Shown piece after piece: positions 22,165-34,821 of a stretch of 64,000 nt of DNA. A model generated the notes under the pieces. It did no database searches. It saw only the letters and a list, made by a program, of their open reading frames with translations, and had not been told where the DNA came from. The translations under genes and the position numbers were made by a program. The DNA is from Ceratodon purpureus (lineage: Eukaryota; Streptophyta; Bryopsida; Pseudoditrichales; Ditrichaceae). The stretch is taken from NCBI GenBank assembly GCA_014871385.1, contig CM026422.1:13132831-13196830 (forward strand), read 5' to 3'. Numbering within the stretch: the stretch's first letter is position 1; each line of letters opens with the position of its first letter.

Positions 22165-25100
22165 TTACAATCCTAATCCGACAGTCCGGCCATCTCTTCT
22201 TCGCAGCCCTTGCGTAAATTGCTTCTCCAGATCGGCCTGAAGCTCTCTCTGTTTCTCCTCCGTAAAGACACCTGCACCGGGAGGCGGTGGCGGTGCTTCC
22301 CCCTCTTTTATATCACCCTTAACACCCTGCACAATCAGTAACAACAATAAGGAAATAATAAACCAGCTAAGCACTTTCTCAAGATACCTGTTAATGTGAC
22401 AACACGGAATATATCGGGTGCTTACCATGAGCTTGTGGAACTTCTCCATACGATCTCTATCAGAAAAATGGACGGTATCCCAGCGATTCGTTCCCGCCGC
22501 TGCTACGACTGGCTCCTGTATATCAATGTGCTAAATACTCAGCCAGGCTTCCAAAAGGAAGAGAAAACAGTGCACCTTGCGTTAGCAAAATGACAGTTGT
22601 TATTCGACACATCTGATAAGACAGTAAATGATTATCACCGATGACATTATATAAATCACGCTATTTGCACACCGTAGAAGAAGAGGACACAATTGCCTGA
22701 TATCATGCCCTCAAAAGATACATCAATTAAACTTCCCTTCCCACCATGGCCAACTCTAATCTCTGGTAACTAGCAGGGCAACATTTAAGTAGTCCTACCT
22801 GCTCCACCTGAGTCTTTTTGCTGCCCCATAGCAGCTTCTTCTTATGGTCCGCTGACATAAATCCTGCTAAACTTAAATTTTTGTTGACTGCATATCACAG
22901 AATGAAAGTCAGAAAGTTCCTAAAACCTCGAGTATTATCTCGAATCAATTTCTCCATTGACAGGCTTGCAAAGACAGCCGTGCTAGTGCATTCGTAATTT
23001 CAACAATGCTTAACCCACACCCTAAGCCCCTAAGTGCACAAAAAAACTGGAAATTGCACTTAAACCTTCATAACTAAAAATAGTAACTTTCCATGTGCAT
23101 CTAAATTAAACCCATGTTGTGAAGTGAACTTTCTTCTTTCCGTTGGCACAAAGACTCCTTCCTAGAAGATTCTACGAATTCATTCTAGTGATTCGTTTAA
23201 CTTCCTGACAGTATGAAAACGGACACTTTTGTCCTCATAGAAACTTCGGGGTTAAACCGATCAACTAGCATTGATTACAAAATATTATATTTCTCTATGA
23301 CAAGAATATCACAACTCTTGAGAGAGAAAAATATTCTATATGTTCTGCTATATTTTTCTTGTCAAATCAGAGACCACATTAGACGGTCAACTAAACAGCT
23401 ACTAATCTACCACCTGCATTAATCACCAGCTATACACCTTTGTCTTAGCGTAATTCTGCAGTAATTCAACTCATAAAGGTTTGCATATATCAAATAAAAT
23501 AAGCAGATAAATAGCAAATAAACCGGATTGGCGTAAAGCAACGGTGCTCTAAACAAACTAGTTACTCACCAAGTTCAGCTGCTCTAATGGCAGCCATTTT
23601 CGCAGCTTGAAAATCAGTGGCAACTTCCGAAGGCATAACATCATCTGAAGAAGGTGCAGGGCCCCACTTAGAACTTTTCCCAGTCTTAGCAACCGAAATA
23701 GTTGATGACTTGTTGCCTTGCACCTCACCATCATAAGCCTCTGACTGCTGCGAGTCAGCACCAAGATTACTGCGTACTCCACCATCTACAGCTACCTTAC
23801 TGAATTGCTGAGATTGCGACTCCCCAGAGATATTTCCATTACTAGCAGCTTGAAATCGACGCTCAACGCCTAAAATATTGCAAACAAAAATATATTCAGG
23901 AGATACAGGTCACATGCAACTCAAATTCGTTACAAAGTGGTGCCTAAGAAATCCATTTAGACACTATCCACACATATCATGCCCTTGAGTTGGAGAACTG
24001 CTGACAGCCAAGTTAGAATAAGTATTACTTACACCACTTTCGTTCAAATATTTTCCAAGAAAAGTATGAGAAAGTTCCCTATTACATCTGGTTTGATAAG
24101 ATTTGCTGAGACATTATACACATGTAACATCAATCTCACGACCACACAAACCTGGTACTCCAGCGCTTGAACCAACACCTGCACTCGGTGCAGCCTTGTC
24201 GAATCCACTTATTTTCCTTGAACGGGATCTAGAGCGAGATCTAGACCTAGAAACGTCCCGTGACCGACCTCGAGAGGAGGACCGAGAGCGGTGCCGATGT
24301 CTTCTATCTCGGTCGCCTCCATGTTCACGACCACGCCTGCAGTTGGTAACAAATTTAATAACAGAGTTTTAGCATATTAATTAAAGGCAAAGATGTTAAA
24401 CCAAGAAAGACACGCTAGCTTTCAAAAGAAAAGAAATGTGAATAGAAGACGAAAAGCCTGAAAAACTCTGAGTATATTCAGCGTAATACTCTACATGCAA
24501 CAACTAACAGCATCACCAACTGGAGCCTCATTCAGCAAAAAGCCTCAGAGGCTCTCACCGCTCACGATCATGGCTGCGATGACGATCACGGTCCATGTCC
24601 CTGTCTCGGTCCCTGACTCCTCGGTCTCTTTCCCTATTCACGTCCACATCCCTATGCCGACGTTCTTTACCCTTGTCCCGATCCCTCTCGCGGTTCCTCT
24701 CTCCGTCTCTGTCAGATTCTCGAGAGACCCGCTGCAACACAAACAAAGTCTTAACAAAATAATACCAAGCGTGAAACGAAACATTTCTCTCATATTCCTT
24801 TAGACTCTCGAATTATGCACATGCAGGACCACATCGTATAACAGCAACAAGAACGACTCAACAAAATTCCACAAGCACAACTGTTCTGTCAGATGACGGT
24901 GATGGCAGGGTTCCTTGCTAGGTTAAAACCCTGCATATGAACTCTGTTACAGAAACAAACGAGCGCACAAGGGACGATTTGGATCCACAGCTATAAACAC
25001 ACAAACACACATTACTCACAGCAGACGCCTCAAAACACAAACGCAATAGAGCCATCTACCCGACTATCCTTGAAACAGCCGTTAACATACAGGACTTAAG

Positions 25101-25938
25101 TATTCCTCTGTCAACATGACCTCAATACTACAGTTATTATCCTTCACCTGAATTCCTAAGTCACTGCTTACATAACGGAAATGGCAAACGCAGCAAATTG
25201 TCAAGCAAACAACCAATCAATCCAAAAACAAATTAGAAATCAAACAGAACGAAGCTGTCCTCGTCCTCGTCACCAACAGAGTAGATCTTACCAATGAAGC
25301 AACATAAATTTCCAAAAAGCATGCGGATAAACAGAGAGCTAGGCAGGGCACCATGTCATTCCGAGGCTACACAAACTATTAGCGAGTGAGAGGGTTTTGT
25401 TCGAAGTTCAAATCTCAATAAATTCCCTCGGCTAAATACTTCGTGATCCTAATCGTATTCCATGCCGACACGAATGTCATTCCTAGGCCAGATAGCCAAG
25501 AGTAAGGAAAGGCTCAAAAAGTAAAATAAAACAAAAAAACACCAGCACACACAGAATTCAACGACGGGACGCCAATTTCATGAAAACAATCACCACAAGC
25601 GGCCTCCTCAATCCTGAACAACCGAGTAACAAACCAAACCCGAGCCTCAAACGCCTCAACAAATACACCCGCAGCACCGCCAACACGGATCCACGAGTCC
25701 GGTTATTTTCACGCACCGCCACACCACCACAATCCCAGCCACTATGACACGACTAATTGCGCTTCAAACCTCTCATCTCAATCAACACACACACACACAC
25801 TAACACAACCTAACAATAACAACAAAACACACAACCAAAACCATCACATCCTCCTCAAACCCGTACCTCCCGCCTCCTCTCCCCGCCGTAGTCCTCTCGT
25901 CGCTGCACGCTCGACCCGCCACCTTCATCATCCGCCAT
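22165..25938 (-). CDS. RSRC2-like arginine/serine-rich protein with SMAP-type C-terminus
   Basis: Likely nuclear, splicing-associated protein of 356 aa. Coding exons on the minus strand are 25938-25867, 24731-24559, 24336-24152, 23869-23570, 22887-22799, 22515-22426 and 22326-22165. All have GT-AG borders and matching phases, totalling 1071 bp. It starts MADDEGGGSSVQRREDYGG. It then has an RD/RE-rich stretch (residues about 25-82), an RS run ending SRSRSRSRSRKISGFDKAAP (about 110-133), a low-complexity region with KSSKWGPAPSSDD, then AAKMAAIRAAELVNKNLSLA, a KKKLLWGSKK motif, and WDTVHFSDRDRMEKFHKLM joined to GVKGD. The C-terminus is RRRDGRTVGLGL. The KKKLLWG, W-x(n)-F-x-KLMGVK and final GLGL features match the C-terminal part of RSRC2. 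Phase consistency across six introns argues for an intact gene. Confidence 0.88.
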
Positions 25939-25984
25939 CCCTCCACTCCACAATTAAACCCTGGCTCCCGCAACCAAACGCCTC

Positions 25985-26065
25985 TCACCCGTCCGCAATC
26001 CTCCTCCTCCCTCCTCCTCCCTCCTTCTCCCTCCTCCTTCCTCCTCCTTCCTTCTCCTTCCTGAT
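25985..26065 (-). promoter_or_regulatory. Purine-rich 5' leader tract of the RSRC2-like gene
   Basis: The + strand shows a run of ctcctccctcc and cttcctcc repeats, so the minus-strand leader is a GGAGGA/GAAGGA tract. It lies 47-127 bp upstream of the start codon at 25938. GA-rich leaders are common near plant promoters; no defined regulator can be named. Confidence 0.4.
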
Positions 26066-26340
26066 CCACGCTCTCCCGCCACCGAAACCCCAATGCCTCT
26101 CCACAAACACTACTCGATTGATGAAACCCTAACACAATCACATGATGGTCCTCTCTCTCCCTATCGCAAGTTTGTTTTCTTCAGCTTTGTTTTCCGTTTC
26201 CGTGATCCCTCACTTCGACTATCAGTTTCGGCCGCGTTTCCATGCCCGGCCACTCGAGGAGGTTTCGCTTCGGAGGAGTTTCGCCATTTTCCAGAAACGC
26301 AGCAACGTTGTGTCTCTCTCCTTCGTCTCTGCAGAACGAG

Positions 26341-26742
26341 GAAGACGCACTCAAAACCACCACTCCTCCAAAATGGGCACTATCTATGTTATGTTTTAAT
26401 AATGATCAATCCGGGTAGATTTTGTTGGGTTTAGGTGTAGTGACAGTTTTAAGGGTATTATTCTGTGAGAACTTAGAACAGCATTCTCTGAGAAAGAAGA
26501 CGCACTCAAAACCATCACTCTCTCCTAAAACGGACACTATCTATGTCTTCTTCTGGTGTACTCATTGGGTAGATTTTGTTGGGTTTGAGTGCAGTGACAG
26601 TTTTAAGGGTGAATGTGCTATGGAAGACGCACCGAAAACCATCACTCTCCCCTAAAACGGATACTATCTATGTTATTTGGTGATGTCTTTGGGTGCAGTG
26701 ACAGTTTTGGGGTATGATTCTCTGAGAGCTTAGAATAGCTTT
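26341..26742. repeat. Three tandem units upstream of the RSRC2-like gene
   Basis: Units begin at 26341, 26496 and 26623 with gaagacgcac(t/c). Each contains 'ccatcactct', 'cctaaaacgg(a)', 'actatctatgt', 'gggtagattttgttgggttt' (first two units) and 'gtgacagtttt'. Unit lengths are about 155, 127 and 120 bp. No coding potential is seen. Confidence 0.8.
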
Positions 26743-26745
26743 ATT

Positions 26746-28855
26746 TTATTTTATATTTAAATTCTGGTTAAATGCCACGGTGGCCATACATGGATGAATC
26801 ATGCAGCTAGAGTGATGATTGAATTTTTTCTTAAAGGGAATATATTGGGTTTGCTGGAAAATCCAATTGATTTGATTTCAATTTGTTTTGCTTGAATGAG
26901 TGTAAATTCAATTTCAACAACTGGATTTGTGTCAAATGGGGAAGAGCTGAGTGATTGCCATGTTGGTATACTGTATTTCAATTTATCTCAATTGACTATT
27001 TTTAATTTTTTGGATAAGTTTTTTAAATTATCAAAGGTTTGTTTGTCAGTTGCTTCGACGATATTGCCATTTGGTTGTCAATAGTTAGAAACAAAAAGAT
27101 TAACTTGAAAATGCGATTGATACATATAAATGATAATTTTTACTAAGATGTATGTAAATGATAGAAGTTTAGAGTGCACTTTGAGAACACACAATGACAA
27201 TCTAAAGCGTACTTTTGTAAAGCTTGGTTCATTGTTATGCTTGCTCCTAATGTTAATATAGAATATGAATAGTGGTATCGGCTGAATGTACATTATATAT
27301 GAATTTTATCGATTCTAGTATATGATAATGGTTTTGGATAAAGTAATGATTTAAAAAGGTTTTATAAAAACAAGAGAGTGTGTTATTGAGCTTGTCATCT
27401 TATTGAGTTTGTCTTTTTATATGCTAAGATGTTAGAATTATAAAGAAGAAAGTCGTAATAAAATTTTTTTAAAATTATAAAAATAAACTACGGATTTTCA
27501 AATCGAATTATCCAAGAAGAATAGATGGCAATTCTTAAACTCAATAAGTCTAGATTTGAACGTTTGGAGCCGCAACATCGCAATTTGCATTTTAAATAAT
27601 GTAATTTCAGACAAAAATTACAAAGGAATCATTAAAAGTATGGTAAGCTTGCATCTCTATACTCACATTCAGTCTTCTTGCGCATAAGTTTTAAAAAACG
27701 GATTTCATTAGTGGTAAGAATGTGATATGACAAAATTTATTCAAGGTTTCAAATTATGTAAAATATCAATTCAAGTAAAAAAGTATTTATTAAAGCTTTA
27801 TTTTACCTGCTTATGGTATATTAAATGCTCAATTTAAATAATCAAATTTGACGACAATTTTTTTTCAAATGACATACAAAAGTATAGTTATTTGTATAAT
27901 AGTAAGACAAATGGAATAAGTATTATTTGAGTTGTTATTAAATGTATTTTGTATTCTTAACGATATGTATTGTATCTAAAAATGATATATTTAAATTATC
28001 AAAAAAAAAATACAATATTTATACACAAACATTAATTATAATTATTATTTATGTATAGAAACCACCAGATATTAAATAAAAATTTATGTTTTCTACTTGA
28101 AAATACTTATATTTTATTACATTAAAATTTATTTATTAACCTGCTAGTTTTAATTGTATTAAGATTTTTTATTTTTTATTTTTTAAATCATTTTTTATCA
28201 AAAAAAATTTATATTTTGGCATAAGATTCAATCTTGTAAATTTACAAGACCTTGAATTGTCATATTAATCATTATATATATTCAAATAAATTTCAATATA
28301 AAATCATGTTATAATCCAATATATATAAAGAATCATAATATATAAAATGTTTTGTTCTTTTATAAAAATAATATAATTGTATTATTATAAATTTGATTTA
28401 AATTTGTTAAATATATAGTTAGATTTATAGCATGATAAAAAAGCAAATAAAACAAATTTTTAAGATAATCAAGAGTGCATTGATTCTTAAAATTAGTAAG
28501 ATCATAATAAATAACTATTTAGTCCAACGTGAACGTGCGCAACCGAAAAAATTACCATTAAAATAAAATTTTGTTGCATTTTTTCCTTTGGTCATTTGTA
28601 GTCAATCCATATTTGACTAGTCTTCTCACCTAATTCTTGGATTTACTTAGCTGATATTTTGTTTCATCTGGGCAAAAGTCAAAATCAAAGTGCTTTGAAG
28701 TTCCATCATCTGCTTCTTCAATTTTTCATAGATGCCAACTTTATAAATCTGAGTCTCTTTTATTATGTAATTATTGAAAACTTTCATCTCTATATGTAAT
28801 TCAAATTTGAATTTTCAATTACCTTCTTCAATTGGCTCCTTCATGATGGTAAAAA
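26746..28855. other. AT-rich gene-free stretch
   Basis: Composition is strongly AT-rich with many homopolymer runs. The short open frames have no family motifs. Nothing recognisable. Confidence 0.6.
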
Positions 28856-28857
28856 CA

Positions 28858-28938
28858 TTACATTTACATTTACATGTACATTTACATTTACATTTGCATT
28901 TGCATTTACATTTACGTTTGCATTTACATTTACATATA
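28858..28938. repeat. Hexanucleotide microsatellite (CATTTA)n
   Basis: About 13 copies of catttac-type hexamers with variants cattttgc-like (catttg) and catgta. The repeat reads through as a spurious MYIYIYIC-type open frame. Confidence 0.9.
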
Positions 28939-29659
28939 CACAAATGATATAGTGGTGAGCAACTCCAAAACAAAACTTACAAATTTTGGCATTTGTTTCT
29001 TGTTAGTTTTTATTCTAAATTGCTTCCATTATATACACCAAAAAAATATTTATGTCATTTGCTATCGTCAAATGAAGAGCTATACTTAATACTCTTTAGA
29101 TGAGATTCCGACATAAAGATAAATAGAGATCCAAATGCCTGCAGCCAACAATGTGGGAACAACGCTCTACAACAATGAGGGCTACATTCGTGATACATTG
29201 CAACCACATGGAGCATTTGCAACCTCTTGTACTGAGAATGCAGTGTCGCATATTTTGCATCTTTGACGATCTTCGATATTGACCAACAATTCTTTAGAAG
29301 GTTTTAAATTATCTTCAAGGTTTTTTCCATTGTGGAATAATTTTCATGTACAAAACTTCAATTTTTGCATTCTTTGTTACAAATTTTGTACAAGGGGTTT
29401 TCAAACATACGAAATAAAGGCATTAACTTTTAGTTTTTTGAAATACTCAAGAATTTATTTTTGAAAAATGTGATATAAAAAAAGGTGAGAATTTATCCTC
29501 TTCCAGATGTGCAACTAATATTTGCCAATGTTGTTTCTATAAAATGAATTTATATTCTTCTCTGCTATGATATGCAATCTGAGGATGTAGTTGCCATGAC
29601 TCCCTTCTGAAAGAATCTTAACAAGGTTATGATCGTGAAGACCTTTACTTATTTCTCTC

Positions 29660-30078
29660 TCTGGTTGTGAGTAGCCAAGTTGCTCTCTTTTCTCATTTTG
29701 TTCAAAAATCCATTAATTTAGTATAATTTTATATTTTTTATATTTGGAATGACAAAAACTAGATTAGTTAAATCTTTAAATATTAATTATTTCATTTTTT
29801 ACTAATTCTTCCAAATTCCTAAGTTTTAATGCTCTTATTTTCTTTTGGTGTTTTTTTTTTTCTATTTCTAAATTCTAATTTTCCATTCTGTTTTTTATTT
29901 TTTATTTTTTATTTTCCATTCCATATTTCTTCGTTAGAACTTGTTTTCCATTTTCCCGTTCTCTCTTTCTCTCTTCCTTACTTTTCTCGTTATCAATCTT
30001 TTTATGTTTTATTTTCTATTCTTTGTTTTCTATTTTTATAGTTGCTTAGACAAAAAACCTGGAAGAACTCAAGGCGGC
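29660..30078 (+). repeat. Left arm of a long inverted repeat
   Basis: The arm aligns with the reverse complement of 32128-32510. Shared stretches include gtgagtag(c/t)caa, atccattaatttagta, agattagttaaa, ttcttcgttagaac, ttccattttccc and ggaagaactcaaggc. Identity is moderate, with indels. No terminal target duplication was identified. Confidence 0.7.
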
Positions 30079-32127
30079 CCCGTTACTACAACCGCCACAA
30101 ATCACGGAGGGCGTGCATCTTCACCTGAGCTACGCCAGTATGTAAGAAAGTGGATTGGAGAAAAAAAATTGGAGAACCTAGCGATGAAGATCCTAGCATA
30201 AGCTACAGAAGTTGTGCTGGTTAGGAGTAGAAAGATCAGTGGTAATTTGATAATTGTCGAGTGAAATTTAGCAGATTAGCGAATGGGGTTAGAGGTTTAT
30301 GATTTTCTTCACTTCCAAAATCCAAATTTCATCTAAAAAGTATATTAATATTATTCAAATAGTTTAATTAGTTGCTACATTATTTAGGACAAGAGAAAAA
30401 GAAAATAACATTTAGATGACTTGGAACTTAGGAAAAAACAAAAAAAAAAAAAACAAAAAGTGGGTAAATAAGTTAGGATGAAAATAGATGTGCATGCATG
30501 TGCATGACATGGGAAGAAGCAAGAAGTTAAGTCCAAAAAAAAGTAATTGAGAGTGAAAGGCGACTTCTGCAAAAGAGAGTAGGCAGCCGTATCGGTTATG
30601 GCTGGATTCGATAGACTTAGCGTGTGAGTGTAGGCTGCTGAGTAGGGGGCGAAGAAATGGGCAGTGGCGGCTTGAATAGAGAGAGATCAGAGAGAGCCTA
30701 GAGGGAAAAAAAAATGAGCACATGAAAAAGTTAGGGGGTATGCTGATGAGAGAAATCAGTGAATTAATTAGAGAGAAATCTGTGGGAAGTGTATGCTGTG
30801 AACGGGCAGATAGAGTTGGTGTAGGCAAATCAATGAAGTTAGTGAATAGTGAGGAATTAGTTCGTGAATAGAAAATGCAATGGAGAAGAGTGGTTAGTTA
30901 GTTAGTGAAAACAAAATAAAAAATAAAAACTGAAATCATAAAAAATTAGTAACTTTAAGCGTTAAAATTCTAAATTACGACGTAAATTGAATGAGTTAAG
31001 ATAAAAAGTAATTAAGTAACGTGAAACATTTTAGGTTACTAATTAATTAGGGTTGGTAATTATTTAGAGTTATTATATAATTAGGATTAGTAAGTATTTA
31101 ATGGTAAGGATAAAAATCATTTATCTTTTACTCTAAAATAATTTATTGGGATAACTTTTGGATTTTTGACCTGAGTAATTAAATTTTTACCATAGATCTG
31201 TAGACCGGAAATCAACCATTTAGGGTTGCGCTTTTCTGGTTTACACTAGTCCTCTTCGTTTTAGACTTGATTTTTATTTTTGCTCTAATTCTTCACCTAT
31301 TCTTCCAAATGTTTTTTGTTTTTGACAGTACAATTGATATAAGGTCAGATAGACATTGGCGTCGTACTAATGTATTTGAAGAGAAGTCCGCGAAAATTCA
31401 TGATTAAAATATATAATGTATTAAGATGAACAAGAAGAAATGGAATTAAAATTAAAAATTGGAATGCCATTATGGCAAAACATGATGTCAAAAATGTGAA
31501 TTTCAAGAACTTCATGGTCGACAGCTTCTAGGTTAACTAGAACGCAATACACATCATTTATAGGAGCGGAGACGCATCTAAGAAGATGAGCGATAGAGAG
31601 AGGACTTGTTTTGTCAATTGAGCCGAGTCCATGTTCAAGCATGTTGAATGTCATTTAGGGCCGCAATAGAGGAAACACTACCTTGACCTCGAGAAGTCAA
31701 CCCTCAGTCTACATATCATGCCATCTATGCACATTCGCGTGTGGTCAACATCTTTTTTCACTTAACTTGTCCTTAATTCAACATTCTTCTTAAATTGAGA
31801 AATCATCTAGTTATGATCATTTTTCCCTAGAGTCATGTGGTAACTAACTAAAACACTTTAGAGATACTAATGTGATATCTAAATAAGATTTAGATTTCTT
31901 AGCAAAAAAAATCCTCAACCGTGAAAATTAAATTTGTAATTTGGCAACTATATATTATCAAATACTAAATTCTCCGATCTTAATGACCACGACTTCTCTA
32001 GTATTAGACCAAGATTCTTATGAAGTCAATTTTTTATTCTTTCTAAACTAATTCTTTACTTCACTAACATTACTCATCTTCAATTGCAAGTCTGTCCGTA
32101 AATTGTAGCTACTGCATTAATACATAG
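30079..32127. other. Spacer of the long inverted repeat
   Basis: About 2.05 kb separates the arms. It includes a short less AT-rich segment at 30080-30200 and otherwise AT-rich DNA. No transposase-like or other coding motif was recognised. Confidence 0.4.
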
Positions 32128-32510
32128 GCCTTGAGTTCTTCCAGTTTTTTGGAGCAACTCTAAAATTAAAAAATTAAAAGAGAGATAATGAAAAAATTAA
32201 GAAGAAGAAAAGGAAATAAAGGGAAAATGGAAAACAAATTCTAACGAAGAAGTAATAATATGAAAAACAAAAATTAAAAGAGAAATTGGAATTTAGAAGA
32301 GGAAAAGAAATACTAAAAGAAAACAAGGGAACTAAAACCTAGATTTTAGAAGAAATAAATAAAAAAAGGATAATTAGTATTTAAAAGTTTAACTAATCTA
32401 TTTTTGGTCATTTTTAACATGAAAATTTCAAAATCCTACTAAACTAATGGATCTTTGAATAAAAATATATAAATGAGCACTTTGACTACTCACGGATTAC
32501 CCACAATGAA
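32128..32510 (-). repeat. Right arm of the long inverted repeat
   Basis: Reverse complement partner of 29660-30078, starting gccttgagttcttcca at 32128. The A-rich stretch here mirrors the T-rich stretch of the left arm. Confidence 0.7.
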
Positions 32511-34195
32511 TTGTGACTATAGAAAATTGCCTCATTAGATACCAAAGTGGCACTATGGTGGCGTGCTAAAGATAAATTTTGTTTTAAAACTACTGCGACC
32601 TTCACGTCCTCTGGCATTTAAGCCACTAGCTGCATAGCTTCAGAGGCTCTTCTTCCTCAAATTTTACGTATAGTTGAGTCGAGAGTACATTGTCTCTAAA
32701 TGAAACAACAATAGCAATAACGATGTCTATAAGACTAGCACATGTTCAAGCTTGCTACACCGTGACGTTGACAGATAAAAAATAATTGACAAAAAAAAAT
32801 GTTCAAACCATGGACAAGGTTTTATATCCTTGAGAATGGTGTTTGGCGCTATTGAAAAATAGTGAATGAATATTCAAATGCGAGAGGCTTAGCGAATCTT
32901 TAACACTTCTACCTCCGTTGCCAATGCTTCCACTGAATTGAATCTTGATATTGAAGTCATGGTGAGCGCTGGAAACTCTTAATTGTCACCCGATCTCAAA
33001 TTATTTTCCTACAAAAAAATAAAATAAAAAACCTTATCAAAACAGTGCAAACCACTCTATTTGTTCCTTTAAAGATAACATAAATTGTAAAAAAAATAAA
33101 AATTGGTTACATCAATCAAATAATAGCATAATAATAGAGAATCAACATAAAATTATTATTTGAAAAAACGTGTGGATTCATGATCCTAGATCCAAAAATG
33201 TTTTTAAAAATATAAAATCATAAGAATTTTCAAATTTTCTTACCTTACATTCTATATTTTGTAAGAAAAAATTATATTTTAAGAATCTGGTCATCAACTT
33301 TTGCTCTATAATGCTTTTTGCTCTCCAATTTTTTTGCTCTTCATTATCCGCCCATTGCTCGTATACAAATTCCATTCTTTGACTAAGTTGTTTATTTGTA
33401 AAACTTAAATTACTTAGATATATATATTGGTATTTCATAGATCATCATGTGGCTTATTGGTTGATTTAAAATCTTTGCACCAACATTGATAATACATTAT
33501 CAATTTTATAAGCCATTATAATTCTATATGATATACAAAATTAGTTATTATTATGTAATTATGAAAATTATAGAAGTACAAAACTTGAAGCTATTTTCAT
33601 TCATTTTGGAAAATCTCTTCAATTAATAAAGAAAATATAGGAAAAAATATAAATGTAAGTTGGAAGATATTTTTTCTTAAATTATATATAGAACCATTAA
33701 AGTTTTTCATATAGCTTAATAAAAAAATTCTTATAACACAAATATATATATTTCTAGGATTCAATCTTACGTTTTAATAATTTTGATTTATAAAATCATC
33801 TTTATATATGTAAGATTTTAAAGGTTTTTTCAAAAGAAATCATATACACTTTTAAAACGTGCATTGTGTAATAAACATATATGAAATTTCAATTTTTTAA
33901 CAATTGCATAAAAAGTTTATCTACATTTAATACAAACAACCTTAAATTAAATTTTCAAATAATAGAAAATGTTGTATGTTTTTTAAAAACACATATGTAA
34001 GGCTTTCATGAAACATTTATTGTAAATTGTCGTCTGAGTAACAAACAATTTGACATAGTGTTATAAACATGTTTCGCATACAATAACAAAGACATCTTAC
34101 ATGTGTTTATTCACATCTATGTTTCAGATATAATAACCAACACATTTCTCGCATACTTACATCAATTATGCAAAAACCACATTTATAATTACGTC
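32511..34195. other. AT-rich gene-free stretch
   Basis: No coding exon or element terminus was recognised. Many short A/T runs. Confidence 0.5.
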
Positions 34196-34470
34196 TGTAC
34201 CCGCGTAATACCCGTCAATACTGGCCTGCAGCACATACGCTCGCATCGATCGGGTATTACGTGGGTCCATTACTTGGGTGCAGACGTGTAGTAGTCAAGT
34301 ATTGGCGGGTATCACGCAGGTGCACAGGGCATGTATAGTTCGTTTCTGTAACTACGCGAATATTGGCGGGCATCAGGCGAGTTCATACGTGGAGGAGGCG
34401 AGTATTGGCGGGTATTATGCGGGTGCATACGGGTAGTATAACAGTATTGACCGAGTATCGTCTGGGTAAT
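34196..34470. repeat. Degenerate GC-richer minisatellite
   Basis: Repeated motif of the type (g)agtattggcgggtatta, then cgcgggtgcatacgggtagt, at spacings of roughly 50-90 bp. The first unit is in inverted orientation (gtaatacccgtcaatactgg, 34206-34225). It stands out from the AT-rich DNA before it. Confidence 0.7.
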
Positions 34471-34756
34471 GGAAAGCGGGGATGCAATTGTACTAATTTG
34501 CGTGGAGTGTGTATGTGTGTTTTATTTTTTTGTTGCAAAGCTAGCTTCGATTTCTCGCCATCGCCAGACGCTCTCTCAGGCTGCCTTTGATTCAGCTTGT
34601 ACCTCTGTGACCCGGCATCGGCAACCATGGTACGCTTTGGCTTCTTCATGGTTGTCCTACTCGGTTCAAATTGAGCTGCTCGGTTTGTGATTTGGTGTCT
34701 AGGTTAGTCTGGTCTGGGAGTCGGTGGTTGAGGTTTTGTGGAGCTAAGTTTTGATT

Positions 34757-34760
<4 letters not shown>

Positions 34761-34806
<46 letters not shown>
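34761..34806 (+). repeat. Poly(T) tract of about 46 bp
   Basis: Uninterrupted T run ending 15 bp before the ATG of the RPN5 relic. Similar long T runs occur near 48909-48946 and 52008-52044. Confidence 0.95.
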
Positions 34807-34807
<1 letters not shown>

Positions 34808-34821
34808 TTCTGGTGGTTTTG

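Noticed and set aside
23009-23033. A fourth TTAA-type element end (ttaacccacaccctaagccc)
   Set aside because: The terminus does not fit the shared pattern beyond TTAACCC and no mirrored end was found nearby.
24555-24746. Stand-alone 63-codon RD-rich protein on the minus strand
   Set aside because: It is an exon of the RSRC2-like gene; splice borders at 24731 and 24559 remove its apparent start and stop.
25390-25430. tRNA-like T-arm (gttcgaagttcaaatct)
   Set aside because: No acceptor stem, anticodon arm or D-arm could be paired around it.
28874-29089. Tyr/Ile-rich open frame
   Set aside because: It is a translation of the (CATTTA)n microsatellite.
29829-30201. Phe-rich open frames in the left arm of the inverted repeat
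   Set aside because: They follow from T-rich low-complexity DNA; no domain or codon bias.
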